Part shown: positions 11,314-43,880 of the stretch, piece by piece
Layout of the letters: each line of letters begins with the position of its first letter
Position numbering within the stretch: the first letter of the stretch is position 1
NCBI RefSeq assembly: GCF_037975245.1
Contig: NC_092581.1
Coordinates: 17,301,303-17,365,302, forward strand
Length of the DNA: 64,000 bases
Source: Apostichopus japonicus
Lineage: Eukaryota > Echinodermata > Holothuroidea > Aspidochirotida > Stichopodidae
Direction: 5' to 3'
Notes under the pieces: model-generated
Told to the model about the DNA's origin: nothing
What the model saw: the letters and a program-made list of their open reading frames with translations, nothing else
Databases searched by the model: none
Translations under genes and position numbers: made by a program

Positions 11314-11770
11314 ATCAACTTCTCGGCCCTCTGGCTAATATCATGTGTAGTATATGTCAAGGGCGTAGGAACCGGGGGGCTGGGGGCGCCAGCCCCCCCC
11401 CCCCGGTGAAAAATGTGGAGGGGCGGAAGTATCATTCCGCCTCCCCGCTTCGCAAGTCAGAAAACCCCTTTTTCATTTCCAAATGAGAAAAAAATCTCAT
11501 TTGGAGCACCAAATTGCATCTAAGGCCAGGTGAAAATGCAAAATTATATACAAAATGGAGTGGGTGGGTTGAAGTGTGCTATATTGCACCAAATTGCATC
11601 TGAGGCCACCTGGAAATGCAAAAAAAAATCACACCCCCTCCCCTTAGACCCCTCCCCCAGGCCGGCCATCAGTCTTCAACCCCCCACTCAAAAGTACCTT
11701 CCTACGCCACTGGTATATGTATGATGATGGGGTTGAGAGTGGATCAGTTTAAGGTAGTCTGTATAGGCCC
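11314..11770 (+). mobile_element. U2-headed SINE-like element, copy 2, split by a hAT MITE
   Basis: The sequence from 11314 again resembles U2 (atcaacttctcggcc, ctggctaa, atcatgtgtagtat). It is interrupted at 11358 by a 355-bp hAT MITE and resumes at 11721 with gggttgagagtggatcag. That resumed part matches the 3' part of copy 1 (gttgagagcggatcag). Much of the middle is missing compared with copy 1. Confidence 0.55.
11358..11712. mobile_element. hAT MITE, sibling A (exact 8-bp TSD)
   Basis: The element is 355 bp, starts caagggcgtaggaa and ends ttcctacgccactg, and is flanked on both sides by gtatatgt (11350-11357 and 11713-11720). The interior has a GC-rich inverted region near the left end and several stretches repeated internally (accaaattgcatct). 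It is nearly identical to 12951-13314. It is non-coding. Confidence 0.92.
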
Positions 11771-12298
11771 CAAATTATAGCATGCATGCTATAATTGCTA
11801 GAAGTTTTCAAAAAGTACTTTCCTGGAGGTCTTTACTCTCCAAATTGTTATCGGACATTATAAATGAACACACAAGATGTTTGAATGTCCCAGTGAGGTA
11901 AATTTCCTCCAGGGTGATAATAAAAATAGTTGAAGAATTTTGACCAAAGGTGACCATATTTAAAAATCTGTCATATTTGGGGACAAAACAGCATACCTAG
12001 AGTATCTACACCAACTCCTATAGCTATATATATATGATTATTTACAATATAAGTACAGTACATGTGTAAATATAGATTTCATAATTCCAGGGGCATCACT
12101 AATGATCCACAATTTGTGAACTGGGGGTGGGGGGGGGACATGTGGGATGAGGGAGTCGGCAGTTTGCCCCACAAATCTCTGTTTAGCCCAATAAAAATTC
12201 TTAAATATACCAAAACCCATACTCCTAACACAAGCGTCATGGATCATGGCTAACACGGTACTATAAACAAATGGACAATCCAGTCATCCATTTATAAT

Positions 12299-12710
12299 AC
12301 ATTGAAATTTCGAATTCTCGGTTGAAGTTTTACAAACAAACATCAGATTTTAGCATAAAATATCAACATTATGATCTGAAATTTCAAATTTTGAAGTAAA
12401 GAATTGAAATTTGGAAATTTTGACATAATCATAGCATTTTAATAGTGAAGCGTCAAATTTGTTGAGATGGGATCTTTGATAATTTTACATAATATATATT
12501 ATTGCAACATTTCTAAGATAAAAACTATCGTAAATTTTGAAATAAAGCAACGAAATTTGAAATAAAGCGTCAGAATTCGGGTTAAAATAAACTTTTCGAA
12601 ATTTAAATTTAAAATTTACAACACAAAATGATTGAGATAAAATGCCATTTTTCGAGATGCTATATAAAAAATTTGTGATAAAACTAACGTCGAAGTTTGG
12701 AGATACTTTG
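12299..12710. repeat. Degenerate AT-rich tandem repeat
   Basis: Variants of gaaatttgaaataaagcgtc, gataaaa and tcgaaattt recur at irregular spacing of about 20-30 nt. Copies are too diverged to define a clean unit. There are no stop-free frames of note. Confidence 0.5.
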
Positions 12711-12950
12711 CTTGTGTGTATATCAAAACAACAAAATTATGGGTCAGAAGTGCGGAACAAGTAAACCTAGTTACGGAATCAATGGAGGCTTTGAGGGGAA
12801 AAAGCTAGTACACCGAAAAAGGTTTATTTTATGTGTCTAAAGGATATTAATGAAATCATACACAATTTTCAATATCACAACCGTCCACGTGCAACCATTC
12901 TATTAATTGTGTGTCTCCTGAGTGAAGAAGTCATTACGAATATTTCAAAT

Positions 12951-13314
12951 CAAGGGCGTAGGAACCGGGGGGGGCTGGGGGCGCCAGCCCCCCCAGTGAA
13001 AAATGTGGAGGGGCGGAAGTATCATTCCGCCCCCCCGGTTCGCAAGTCAGAAAACCCCTTTTTCATTTCCAAATGAGAAAAAAATCTCATTTGGAGCACC
13101 AAATTGCATCTTAGGCCAGGTGAAAATACAAAATTAAGTTTACAAAATGGAGTGGGTGTTGAAGTGTGCTATATTGCACCAAATTGCATCTGAGGCCACC
13201 TGGAAATGCAAAAATTCCAAAGGGGAGGGGGACACCCCCTCCTCTTAGACCCCTCCCCCAGGCCGGCCATCAGTCTGCAGCCCCCCTACTCAAAAGTACC
13301 TTCCTACGCCACTG
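12951..13314. mobile_element. hAT MITE, sibling B (exact 8-bp TSD)
   Basis: The element is 364 bp, with the same termini and nearly the same interior as 11358-11712. It is flanked by exact copies of tttcaaat (12943-12950 and 13315-13322). Differences from sibling A are mainly in homopolymer lengths and one short insertion near 13220. Confidence 0.92.
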
Positions 13315-14714
13315 TTTCAAATTGACATAAAACATGTCTGCAACTTGAGCCATTGAACTGTAATGTGCCGCAAAACACAATTCCATAGAGCATAGTTAAC
13401 ATTTTAGTGCATACTCCACACGAAAGAATTCTGATCGGAAATACAAACTATAACTATCCAAGGTAGTATATATAGCCTACACTGAGAAAATTCTAGACCA
13501 AGTATCTCTTCCAAATTTACAGCCCATCCTGAACATGAGACGAGTTTCAGTTTCTTTACATTGGATGATTTGGACAAGTTTTGCTTATTGTGAGAAACAT
13601 TGTTGATAATAAACCCTTTACATCAACTTTTAGGCCCAGATAAGCATAAAGTAGCGGGCAGACGATCTTATAATCTCGGTTCTGTTTTGCAGAGTGTGCT
13701 GGCATTACATTAAAGTTTGGCTTTTAATTTCTGGGAATTTCCCTATATGCTACGTATACCAATAGTTAACGAGTCATTTCAGACTCCGATGATATAGCAC
13801 AATCGAGAATCGAAACTAATATTTTGATGATGGAAATTCTCATTAGAGGTCTTCTTGTTCACTAATGTCTATTTAAATTGGAAAATTTTACTGGACTTAA
13901 TGTAAGAAAGGTAACCACTAAGTTAACCAATTTGTGTGACGGGTGTCAACTTTTCTTTGTTAGGCCTAGCCTACAGCCTAAGCAAATACATTCCTACTCC
14001 TACAGTCCTAGGCTAGGCTTTGCAGCATTTCCTAGGAGATATGTAACGTTAGGCTATTCCCTAAGCTGAATCGCATAGCGTATAAATTACTAAGCAAGTA
14101 GTGTGCAATCATTGTAATTTTCAAACCTCAAGTTATATTTGAGTTTTAGAAACAGAATTTGCTGACCCAAATAGCCTATCTGTTTAATATTTCATGTCAG
14201 CTGTCATAGTGTTCATAAAGTATTAAAATGGAAAGGAACTGTATCAGTGTATGCAAACCTGAAACAGGAAGAGTTCTGAGAAAAAAAGAGTTACCTACTT
14301 CTTAGCAATATGAAGCAATTGCTGCTGTATTTGTGCTCTTGGATATAAGCAAAATGATGCATTTCATCACCAGCTAAAACATAAATACTTTTGGGTTTAT
14401 AGTATTGAGGGGACAACTTTAGAATACCACACAGGTTTGAAACCTCAATTCACCTCCATAGGTGCAGTTACAGTCATCAAATAAACTATGTCCTATCAAC
14501 ACTGCGATTTTGCCTCCACCCGAGGACAGTTTCATGTAACATCCTGTACATGCAATCAATATTCTATTACAAATATAGTTTCAAACTCCCACTGCAAATG
14601 TGAATGCAACTCAGCCCCAGAACAGAGGCTCAGTGGACTTTTTTATTATGTAATCTTCATGATATAGTGATATATAATCTTTAGATATAATCCTTTTTAT
14701 GATATAATCAAGTT

Positions 14715-15310
14715 GCATCATTCTCAGAATGAAACCTTATCTTGGTATCCTGATTAGTGACAATTTATCTTTCTCTACACATATTGATAAGATTTGCTCT
14801 AGGACCAGCAGAACCCTTGGCTTCCTTAATAGGAATTTACGCTCTTGCCCACCAGAATTACATGAATTGGCCTATATGTCTATGTGTCGTTCTGCTCTTG
14901 AATATGCAGCTCAGATTTGGGACCCTTATTAGGTCTCAGACCAAGATAAAATAGAAAAAATTCAAAGGAAGGCAGCAAGTTTTGTAACTCGTGTTTTCCA
15001 TAGGCAATCCAGCGTCACTGAGATCTTGAAGACTTTGAAATGGGAACCCCTCACAGAAAGAAGGAAAAGGGCCAGACTCATGCTTTTTTACCAAATTATT
15101 AATGGCCTAGTTGCAGTCCCAAACGAGACTAATCCCTTCTTGAAACCAGGGAAGCGTAGCCGCTATACACAAATTCCACGCTTTTCAGTATAGTTTCTAT
15201 CCTAGGACTATAAAAGACTGGCATACGCAATCCTTGGCCGTTAAAGTGAGCCCTAGTCTTGAGGTGTTTAAGACAAGATTGCCCACGCATTGTTATTAGC
15301 ACTGCTGCGC
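14715..15310 (+). pseudogene. LINE 3'-end fragment (reverse-transcriptase C-terminal region), inactivated
   Basis: The frame encodes YLGILISDNLSFSTHIDKI, then TLGFLNRNLR and LEYAAQIWDPY. These are the conserved segments C-terminal to the reverse transcriptase of CR1/Jockey/L2-like non-LTR elements. An in-frame TAG follows at about 14930-14932. The frame resumes with DKIEKIQRKAASFVTRVF and EPLTERRKRARL up to about 15190, after which stops accumulate. Upstream reverse-transcriptase motifs are absent, so this is a 5'-truncated dead copy. Confidence 0.88.
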
Positions 15311-15760
15311 TGTGTTCCAACATCCTCGTTGTGATACCTGTGAGGGGTTTTTACAAGTACCTAACAGAAATAGAAACAAGGACTTATCGCTTCGACTGAG
15401 CCGACTCATTTTCAAAAACATGATTTTTTACAGTGGTCGGGAATTTTATAGCTACTCCCTAATTAGACCAAGGCCTAAGGTACACAATTGTAAATTTGAC
15501 CTTAAGTTGTGATTGTCAACAAATGTTGACATAAACAAGTGAAAAATTGCCACTTTCTTACTACACACTAAGCTCTTTGGCTTCGTGTGATGGGAACTCA
15601 CATAGATGCCTAAATGGATTTGCTTTTGAGATGATTTTTACTTGTTTTGCGAGAGTTTATTGAACATTGATATAATATATAACTAATAGTTCTTAAATGC
15701 TTCTTCCTCCAGGAGGTTTCTTTGAAACATTGATATTTTCTCCTTAAGTGGCTGTTCATA

Positions 15761-35335
<19,575 letters not shown>

Positions 35336-35887
35336 TTACCTGCTGAAATTTTCCCTGTAAATTCATAAATTTGCCGTTCTAAGAAGCTTAGATTCTAAAC
35401 GGATGTAATTCTAAGCGCTCTTCAACTTAAATTGGTCAGGACAGTTGCAAACAAAAGCTTACTTTGTTCAACTAGGTACAAGAATCATTGTTAAATCTAA
35501 CTAAAAGATTACCCATTATGTGTTCTTATTTGTTGGGAGATGAGGAGGGGAGGAGGAAAGGGAGGGAGAATGGCAGGTGGAGGAGGAGGAGGGGTGGGGT
35601 TGTATGTGGATCATAAGGTTTCACTCTTTTGCTGATGTAATATATTAACAATATTTCCATTTTATATGTATGACAATGCTAGCAAGCATGATAAGATTTG
35701 TAACAATGTATACAAAATGTTACATTTTCACAAAACAATCACTTTTTCTTCATTTCATAGCATCACTATAACTAATGGTGTCATGCTAATCATTTGAGAC
35801 TCAATCTGTGTGGCTGTGCTACATAAGAAGATGGTTAATCTCTTTAAATCCCCACCCCCACCCCCCTCTCCTTTTTCCAAACCACAC

Positions 35888-35893
35888 AATAAA
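35888..35893 (+). promoter_or_regulatory. Candidate polyadenylation signal for ATE1
   Basis: AATAAA about 550 nt after the ATE1 stop codon. It is one hexamer in AT-rich sequence, so the assignment is weak. Confidence 0.35.
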
Positions 35894-36297
35894 AAACAAA
35901 TGGTTTAATCCTTTTTAAAATTTTTGATAGGGGGGAACAAGCCACGGACTCTTCCACATGGGAATTGGCTGCAACAACCCTTTTCGCCCCTTAGATTCTC
36001 AGTTTAAATTAATCAGTCAGCGCCTAGCTGTGTTTATAGACCACATATTGCACTTGTGTTCTGACTTACCTGCTACCCCCAACTACTGCACTAACTGCAC
36101 TATCATTACTCTAAAACATGTTTATAGACAGTCTATTCTGACCTGTACCTTTACTTTAAAACAATAATCAGTTATTGTTACTATGTGGGCAGGTACCTAC
36201 CCATCTGGTGAACCATAATTTTTCCACTGGTTTGATTAGTTTTTATCTTTTTTTTGAATTGTTTTTATAATAGCTGCTGTTTTCATAGTCATCAGTT

Positions 36298-36300
<3 letters not shown>

Positions 36301-36333
<33 letters not shown>

Positions 36334-36384
36334 GAAAATCGTAATGAGTTGGAAAATCAAGAACAGTGAAAAAACTTTCAGCCT

Positions 36385-36420
<36 letters not shown>

Positions 36421-36471
36421 GAAAATCGTAATGAGTTGGAAAATCAAGAACAGTGAAAAAACTTTCAGCCT

Positions 36472-36536
<65 letters not shown>

Positions 36537-36560
36537 TATATATATACACATATATATCAT
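36301..36560. repeat. TA tracts around an 87-bp tandem duplication
   Basis: The unit aatgaaaatcgtaatgagtt through actttcagcctcc plus a TA run occurs at 36331 and 36418 with essentially no differences. A longer TA tract follows to about 36560. Confidence 0.93.
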
Positions 36561-37782
36561 TTTTCCTTGAGTCTGTGAGGTTGGCGCCTACATCAACTGA
36601 GATTCACTTGTTGCAGGCAATATCCGTAGGTGGGAGCGTGGGTCATAGTACTATGGATGTAACATGAATACGCGATCTGTAACTTTGATACTGTGGAGTA
36701 AGAAGTTCCTTTCATTAATTCCAAAAATAACACTCGTACGTAATACATTGTAACGGAACAAAATTTAGAAGAATCATTCTGGGAGCACTTTTGCGGTTTT
36801 CTTTACATGACATTAGCGGTTTACTCTTGAGTGCAGATTTTGCTCACAGAAATTGCCAAATATGTGTCTAGTATGGGTCAAAAAGCTGCTACAGTATTCA
36901 AAGTCAAGACCTACGAAAGTTTACATTTGGGGTGTGTAAATTACAAGAACAACGTGCTTTACGGTTTTCTTTTCCATTCCCGAAGGAATACGTCTGAAAT
37001 TCTCTCCCTTTCTCATATAATCATAGTCACTAAATTTTTCCCCCCATTATTTGATTTCATATTTACAATTTTACCTCTCAAAAGTCCAAAGAGCCAACTC
37101 AAGCACACATAACGGGACGCAAACTAATTACGTTGTGTGGGTGTGAATGGGGTGCTATCACCAGTATTCTGGGGTACAGGAAGCCCCATATCTAGTAACG
37201 ACCATTACATACGAAAAGTGAGAGTGTAGTTTTTTTTATAAATTTTGATATTATATTTTGCTTTCATAAAGCATGAAATCAACAAATTAAAATTAATGTA
37301 TAAAAGTTAGGTTGTATAATTATATACATTCGTGGCGGAGCTCGGTTTTGATATTATTCAGTTCAGACCGTTTAACGGAATCATTTGCGCCAGTGGAAAA
37401 ACTAGGACCAAGCAGGCCAAATGCACTATTCGTGGTGTGTGAATAAAACTACCCCAGTGAAAGCAGTGGACAGTTTTAATTGTTTGTCAACTAGTAAACC
37501 AGTCATTAGTGAAATATAAAACAGACTAAGGTATAGGCATGTTGACAACTCATTCAGTCAGTCTTGCAAACACATGGCATTGGCTCAACCAACCCTTGGA
37601 CATTGGGGGCCCCCGGTTCCATGAACCATTGCTTTGCTCCACCTCTCTCAAGAAACCACAGAATCTTTTTCGATGCTTTTTCGTTGCTCCGAATGTAAAG
37701 TGTAAGTTTCAAGCACAAAATGAGGTTTGTGAGGTTTCATTTGTTTTACAGCATTTAAAAAACACTTCTATTTGTGTGAGAG

Positions 37783-38078
37783 TGTGGTGGCCTATTGGCT
37801 TAGCTGTCAGACTCGTGATCCAAGGATTGCTGGTTCGATTCCTGCCTAGTTCATTACATTGTATCCTTGGGCAAGTTGCTTTATCTCAATTGCCTCTCTC
37901 CACCCAGGGGTTAAATGGGTACCCGTGAGGTAACTTGTCACTGGGCGCAGTATATTACTGCAGCCAACTGGAGGGATTGTCTCTCTCGGATAGGTTATCA
38001 TTGCCCAGGGGTAATATAACCTCTGTAGCGCTTTGAAACTTTGGTATAAAGCGCTATATAAATCGAACAATATTATGA
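37783..38078 (+). mobile_element. tRNA-derived SINE, near full length
   Basis: The head gtggcctattggcttagctg carries an A-box, and gctggttcgattcctgcc a B-box, at tRNA spacing. A body with ttgggcaagttgctttat and gttaaatgggtacccgtgag follows. The end, gtataaagcgctatataaat, is shared with other retroposon tails in the window. No intact tRNA acceptor stem is present. Confidence 0.88.
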
Positions 38079-41000
38079 TTTCTTAACCTCATACTTTATA
38101 CTACTGAGTACTGATGCTCATTTAATTATTGAAATTGGATATTTATGCTGAGAGATATTCACCCCTTACCTGTCTCTCTAACTTTTAGTGCTCTTGTTGG
38201 CCTACTGTTATATAATACTTCACCTCACAGACGTATTTTCAGAGAATCTTGTACTTTGGGCTATCATTTTGCTTTTATAAATGTTGAGATTCTTTGTCAG
38301 CGTAATATATTTCAGTTTGACTCAATTTGAATTTCAAACAGATTTTCTCTGTGGCCTAGCTGCTAATTTATATGAAATAATGTGGTATGGATTATGTTCT
38401 GTCAAACTTACCATAACTAACATTTATATAGTCCTATTAAAATATGCTTCACTTTTTATAGTAAAAGTTATGTTTTATAAGTTCTTGTAAAGTTCTGTGT
38501 CTTGTGGTTAGATATTCTATAGCATAGAAATGTGTAGTAACTTGATGTAATGGTAGCATGTATACTTACATGTATACTTACAGGTGTAAGTAATTTTGAT
38601 TTTCGAATACAATTTCTTCTTCCAATTCAATCGCTTATTAACATAATTTGTGACAAAATTTTGATAAAGTTATTTTTAATATCCAGCTACAGGGAATGAA
38701 GGGAATGAAGCTAGGGAAAGTCTTTGTTTCAATCCTGTCTGCTTTTCAAATTTGACACAAGGTGACCCAGCGTGACCCTTCATTTGCATATTACCCTAGC
38801 TCATTATACACCACCACAAGCATAGAGCGGTTATTGCCATCTCATGTCAACCTGCTCAAGGAACTCACAAACAAGCATATATGAAACTGTGTCGTGGTCG
38901 AGTTGTTAACTGTTAAAACAGCAGAGGGATTAATAATGACATGAATATTCATTTAGGGTTTATACCTCCAGGGGTATTTGGGAATTTGATTTTATCTCTT
39001 GGTGTCAGAATACTTCATTTCAATCTTAATATATGTAAATCTCAGCTCGCTATTTAGTCGGATACGTTGAATAAATAAATTTTCAACAATTTTCACGGTG
39101 CTTTTATATCCTTATCTTGTTTGTGTGTTCTTGTTTTTTAAACTTGTTTTTTTAATCTTGTTCAGGTTTTCTTCTTGTGTTAAACTTGAAGGAGGTTACC
39201 TAAGCATGGTTCATAATTAACATGTGTTTCTAGTTCATAAGGTTCCTTGACTTAATTTAGTTTATCATGATGCTAGTTTTGCCTGTAACATGTGTCATCT
39301 TGTCAATGTATTGTCAACGATATTGGTATTTTGTAATGGTGGCATGTTGGATCACAGCAGACACTCAGTAGATCTCCATTAATACACGCAGGTGTTTTTT
39401 TTTATTTCGATTCATTTCAATATTTTGGCAAAGTTGACTTCCTATTGCACACACAGACCCCCACCCAGTTGGGACAATTTTTTTCTATACTGTAGTGTCA
39501 TGTCCCACTTTAGAGCACTCATGATGAATATCATGTTTCTATCAGATCAAGGTAAGGAACTGTTTGTACTGTCAAAACCAAAGCTTTGAGAGCATGATAT
39601 TGGTGTACAGTTTAGAGAGGTATTAGCATTAGGAAATTGTCCCAACTGGCCGAGACCCCCCACACTCATGAATATGCTATATAGGTATCAAAACAGACTA
39701 CATATATTAAAGTCTCTGTGACATTGAGAATCATTCCCATGAATGTGTTCCAATTGTTTTAAGCTAAAAACATGTGTAATAAATATTATAGGACTGGAAA
39801 GCATTGTTGGGCTCGGAACCTCGGTACAGTCTTGTCAATCGTCAATGGGGCTCTACAGCATCTCAACAGAGGGCGCTATTACAGTGGTCCTACTGTGTGT
39901 GATCTGTACTGCTTAGCAACCTCTGAATTAAAAGTAACAAGATCGAACAAACCTTATGAACCTGCAAACTGATGAGCTGGGTGATTGATTAATTAGTCCA
40001 TGGTTCCACCTTTTGTTATTTCATCAGAAGAAGCACATACTTTAGAAAGCAAGTAATCCAGTGCTTGAAACGGATAGTTTGACTTTGAAAATATGTTTCA
40101 AAACTTCTTCAATAATTACGTATGAAATTGTATTTACTACTGGTAGTGATAAACTCACAGTAATGTCATGATCTGCAGTCATAGACTGTTGCTTGGCAAG
40201 TTTCAGCAACGTCTGTTGACTTGGGCGTTGCTAGAGAACCCTAGGGTCCATTCATTTCAAACAGACTTTAATTTCTAATGTAAGCTATTTACAAAACATT
40301 ATTTGCACTAACATGATATTGAAGTCCCCCCCCCCAAAAAAAAGGTCCCCTTCCCACCCCCCTCCTCCCAAGAAAATAAAAAGAAGAAAGAGAACCAAGA
40401 GTTGAGTTAATGTAGCTTTTATAACTTTTATTTAAAAAGGTCACAATATTTCTCAAAAGAAAATGTTGTGAAGTCAAGCTTTCTTACAAAATATGAACAT
40501 AATACAAAAGGAAAATTTATCAAAATACTTTTAATGAAAGTTATGCAGCTTAAGATAAAAACAAAAAAAAAGGCAAAACAGAAACAGAGAAAGGGATGAC
40601 ATATACAATACTTGGAGAAGTATGCTGGCTTTGATCAAACTGGAAAAAAAAAACAAGATGGCAATACTTTGGTCATTTGTGTGCGAAATTTGACATATTT
40701 GTTGGATAAATGGAACTGTGAAAATTCATTGATTTTCGGTGATTTTTTATTAAAGCGAGTATGGTTTGAGCAACATTTGAATGATGCAGCTGCAGTCATC
40801 AATTTATTTGTCTTCTTTTTTTGTCTTCTTTTGTTTCTGTTGTCTTCTTTTGTTTTCTTATTCACCTTTTCATGTCTAGGCCAGTATACTCCTCCTACTG
40901 TACATAATACCTGTACATAATACCAACAACCAATGAGTTTATCCCAAGAACTACAAAAAAAAAAAATACCATTTGCTCCATAGCTGAAAGATGGGGAAAA

Positions 41001-41205
41001 CAGTGAGGTAAACACCTTAGATTGCATTGCATGATTGAAACACATGGTTAAACCATGTAGCTCCAAGGTCATGCAATCTTATTCTCCAAGGATGCACCAC
41101 CATGGGTATCCTATGGATAGTGGATACAAACATGTTATTTAGGGATACACAATACAGCTTGAAGGAAATGCCATGGCCAGTACCTGATGACAACATACAG
41201 ATCAA

Positions 41206-41360
41206 AGGTTACACCATACAGCTCAAAAGTTAAACCATCTAGCTCCAAGGTTACACCATACAGCTCCAAGGTTTACACCATTTAGCTCCAAGGTTACACC
41301 ACATAGCTACAATGTTACACCACATAGCTACAATGTTACACCATATAGCACCCAAGGAAA
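41206..41360. repeat. Minisatellite of 20-23-bp units (caccatatagctccaaggtta)
   Basis: About seven units alternate agctccaaggttacacca and agctacaatgttacaccaca. Related single units extend left to about 41040. It may lie in the RUNX 3' UTR. Confidence 0.85.
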
Positions 41361-43880
41361 ACCCATAATTATGTACTTTCATGGATACACCATGATGTAG
41401 CTCCAAGTTCATACTGATATCTCTAATCTCCAATACTGATGACGACATTGCTGTATAAAAACAAAAGACATCTTTATAAATTAAAGTGAAGGAAGTAAAC
41501 ACATATACAATAACAGTTCCATCCCAAAGTGTAGTAGGAAATATAGTAAATGATAGAAAAAAAAATAACTATTTGTACTTGCATGAAATCGATGTCGAAA
41601 TATTCGGAAAAATAAAAAATCGTTTTGGTTACAATCTACTTGAGATGTTTTATGGTTCAATGCTTGGACAAGTGATGGTATGTAAGTAGAAATAACAATA
41701 AATGAATATTCAACAGGTCTGACCTCACTCACTATGGAAGGCCAGTAGTCAAAACCAGCGGACCTATTGTCCCAACAGACTTTGGAGGGAGTAATATTAT
41801 AGGACTTTGGATGTGTCTGGAAGCATTGCATGCTGGGTATCATCTAACCACAGACTTATTTTGACCTTTTTGACCAATATTGGTACTGACATTTTTCTAA
41901 TTTCAGTCAAATGATGGGGTAAAAAAACAATGAATTTTGGATGGAGAAACAGAAAGAGAAAACTAATTGCAGAGATAAAAAGAAGCCTCCTAGAAGGTAA
42001 ACACATCACCCATGGATGACATTTTTATTTGGAATGTTTTTAGGTGATGTGATGATTATCTTCATTTAATCTAGCAATCTACAATTAATCTAAACACTAC
42101 AATATAAGAGCACCATGTAACGCCGTAGAGGGGGGTATTAGCTTGTATGGATAATACCCTGAATTCAAAATATCAAAGATTTTAAAAGTGATAGATGTAA
42201 AAGTAACCCCTCACCCCCACATTCCCTCCATTTTTATTGAACATATTACATATCTCAGTTTTTGAAAGTCACAGCTAGAAAATAGTTGCAATTTTCCCAA
42301 AACTGCAACAAAAAGCCTGCAAAAACTTTTTGTCTCAAAAACCTAAATCAAAAACAGTAAGCAATAATCATTATACTTATAAATATTCAAAAGGTGACAT
42401 TAAATTATCATATTTGGTTTATATACATTATCATAGCCAACAGTTAATTTTTTCAAGATAATTTAATATAAATTAAATATGGAAGTTTATGACAGACATC
42501 TTACAGGCCAGAGGTTATTTCGTTACCTCCTTAGTGTATTTAATAAAAAAAAAAAATGTGAGTGTCTGGGTATACATAAGTATGCATAGGTGAAAAGGCC
42601 ACAATAGTGCCTGCATATCTAAATAGCATATTTCTTGATTGACTTTTGGCAACAGTTGTTTATCACAAGTCACACAGGACAGGGAATATTTGACGAGAGA
42701 GTACAGATATTTTATGATTTACAATTCTGTAAGTTTGTCAAAATCATGACAACTGCTCTCTAAGCTCCATCTGTTTTTATCTGCATTTTTTATGTCTGTG
42801 ATCCTTTGACAACAAAAAAGGGTTAAATGACATCAGGTCTCCCCCCAACAAAGAAAAAAAAAAAGCAATTAGAAACCAAATTCAAATGTCTCCGAATATG
42901 TACAAAAATAGTCATTTTCTTCCAACCCTTTCAGTGGACTTTTCTAAAATACAATGTTGATAAAAAGTACTGACAAAATTTTGCAAAGTCGGACAACTTT
43001 TCCAACCTCTAGAGCGGCCATCTATGAATACTTTGGTACAAGCTGTCCGTTGTCTGAACAAAGACATAACAGAGATATCTTCAGAATCATATAATATCCC
43101 TTAAACTCCTCCTATATACAATAAAATACCAAACCACAAAATACGGCAAGTTCCACACAGATGTGAAATTTCTTGGCATTTAATGCCTCAAAGAAAAACA
43201 CAAGAAACATGAAATAATAACAACAGAAAATATGAGAATGGTAGGATCAATCTACCCACCCCACCCCACCGTACCCACCCCACCTTTCCTACCCCTATCC
43301 CCAACTAAAGTCTTCACTAAACATAGATCCATTTCCCATGATGAACTATGCTTTTGAGATTCATCTAGATATTTACAAAAATACTTAGCTTTCTTTCCAC
43401 ACAAAAATATGAAATGATTTTACAAACAGTGATCAGCTTTAATACACTCCTCCCACTTTTGTTTTTTTTTGGAAAAACACTGAAATAAATAAAAACAGGG
43501 AGGTTTTCAAATAAAAACAAAACCATCCAATTAGCAGGACAATGACCAGAACAAAGCTGGTCTTAATGCACAGAAGTAGATGAAGCTTTTAATGTTCAAA
43601 TAAATAATCCATTGCAGATGGTTTTTAAGGCAGAGTTTGCTGATTGCGAGATCAAACTGAACAAAGAACATCAAAAAACAAAACAAAAAAAACAAAATTA
43701 ATCCAAGATGAATCTCTTGAAGAATCAACAAGGTGCGGTTGGCTGACATAACCCTCGTCCAAAGGGACTTCACAGAAATGGTGGACTAAACATTGATCCC
43801 AGTTACTTTAGAAGCACTGTTTTCTTCTTCTCCTACATAGAAGCATCTTTTTTTACCATCGCCAGCCTCTCTCTCTCTCC

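Larger units (their letters stand above)
9446..15760. other. Divergent intergenic region between CNK and ATE1
   Basis: The region should contain the CNK 5' UTR and promoter (left) and the ATE1 5' UTR and promoter (right). I see no convincing TATA box or CpG-rich block. Most recognisable content is mobile DNA, listed separately. The stretch 13323-14714 holds no feature I can name apart from short repeated taggcctagcct-like motifs near 13960-14060. Confidence 0.6.
35336..43880. other. Convergent intergenic region: ATE1 and RUNX 3' UTRs and repeats
   Basis: ATE1 (plus) and RUNX (minus) end towards each other. A plus-strand AATAAA at 35888-35893 could end ATE1. Minus-strand AATAAA complements (tttatt) near 40424, 42018 and 42232 could end a long RUNX 3' UTR. 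I cannot choose among them. Between lie TA repeats, a SINE and a minisatellite. No protein-coding exon was recognised. Confidence 0.55.

Noticed and set aside
37783-37850. tRNA gene
   Set aside because: A- and B-boxes are present, but the acceptor stem does not pair and a SINE body follows.
40612-41072. Opposed frames of 102 and 145 codons downstream of RUNX
   Set aside because: They are driven by long T/A-rich runs; no homology, and probably 3' UTR or intergenic.
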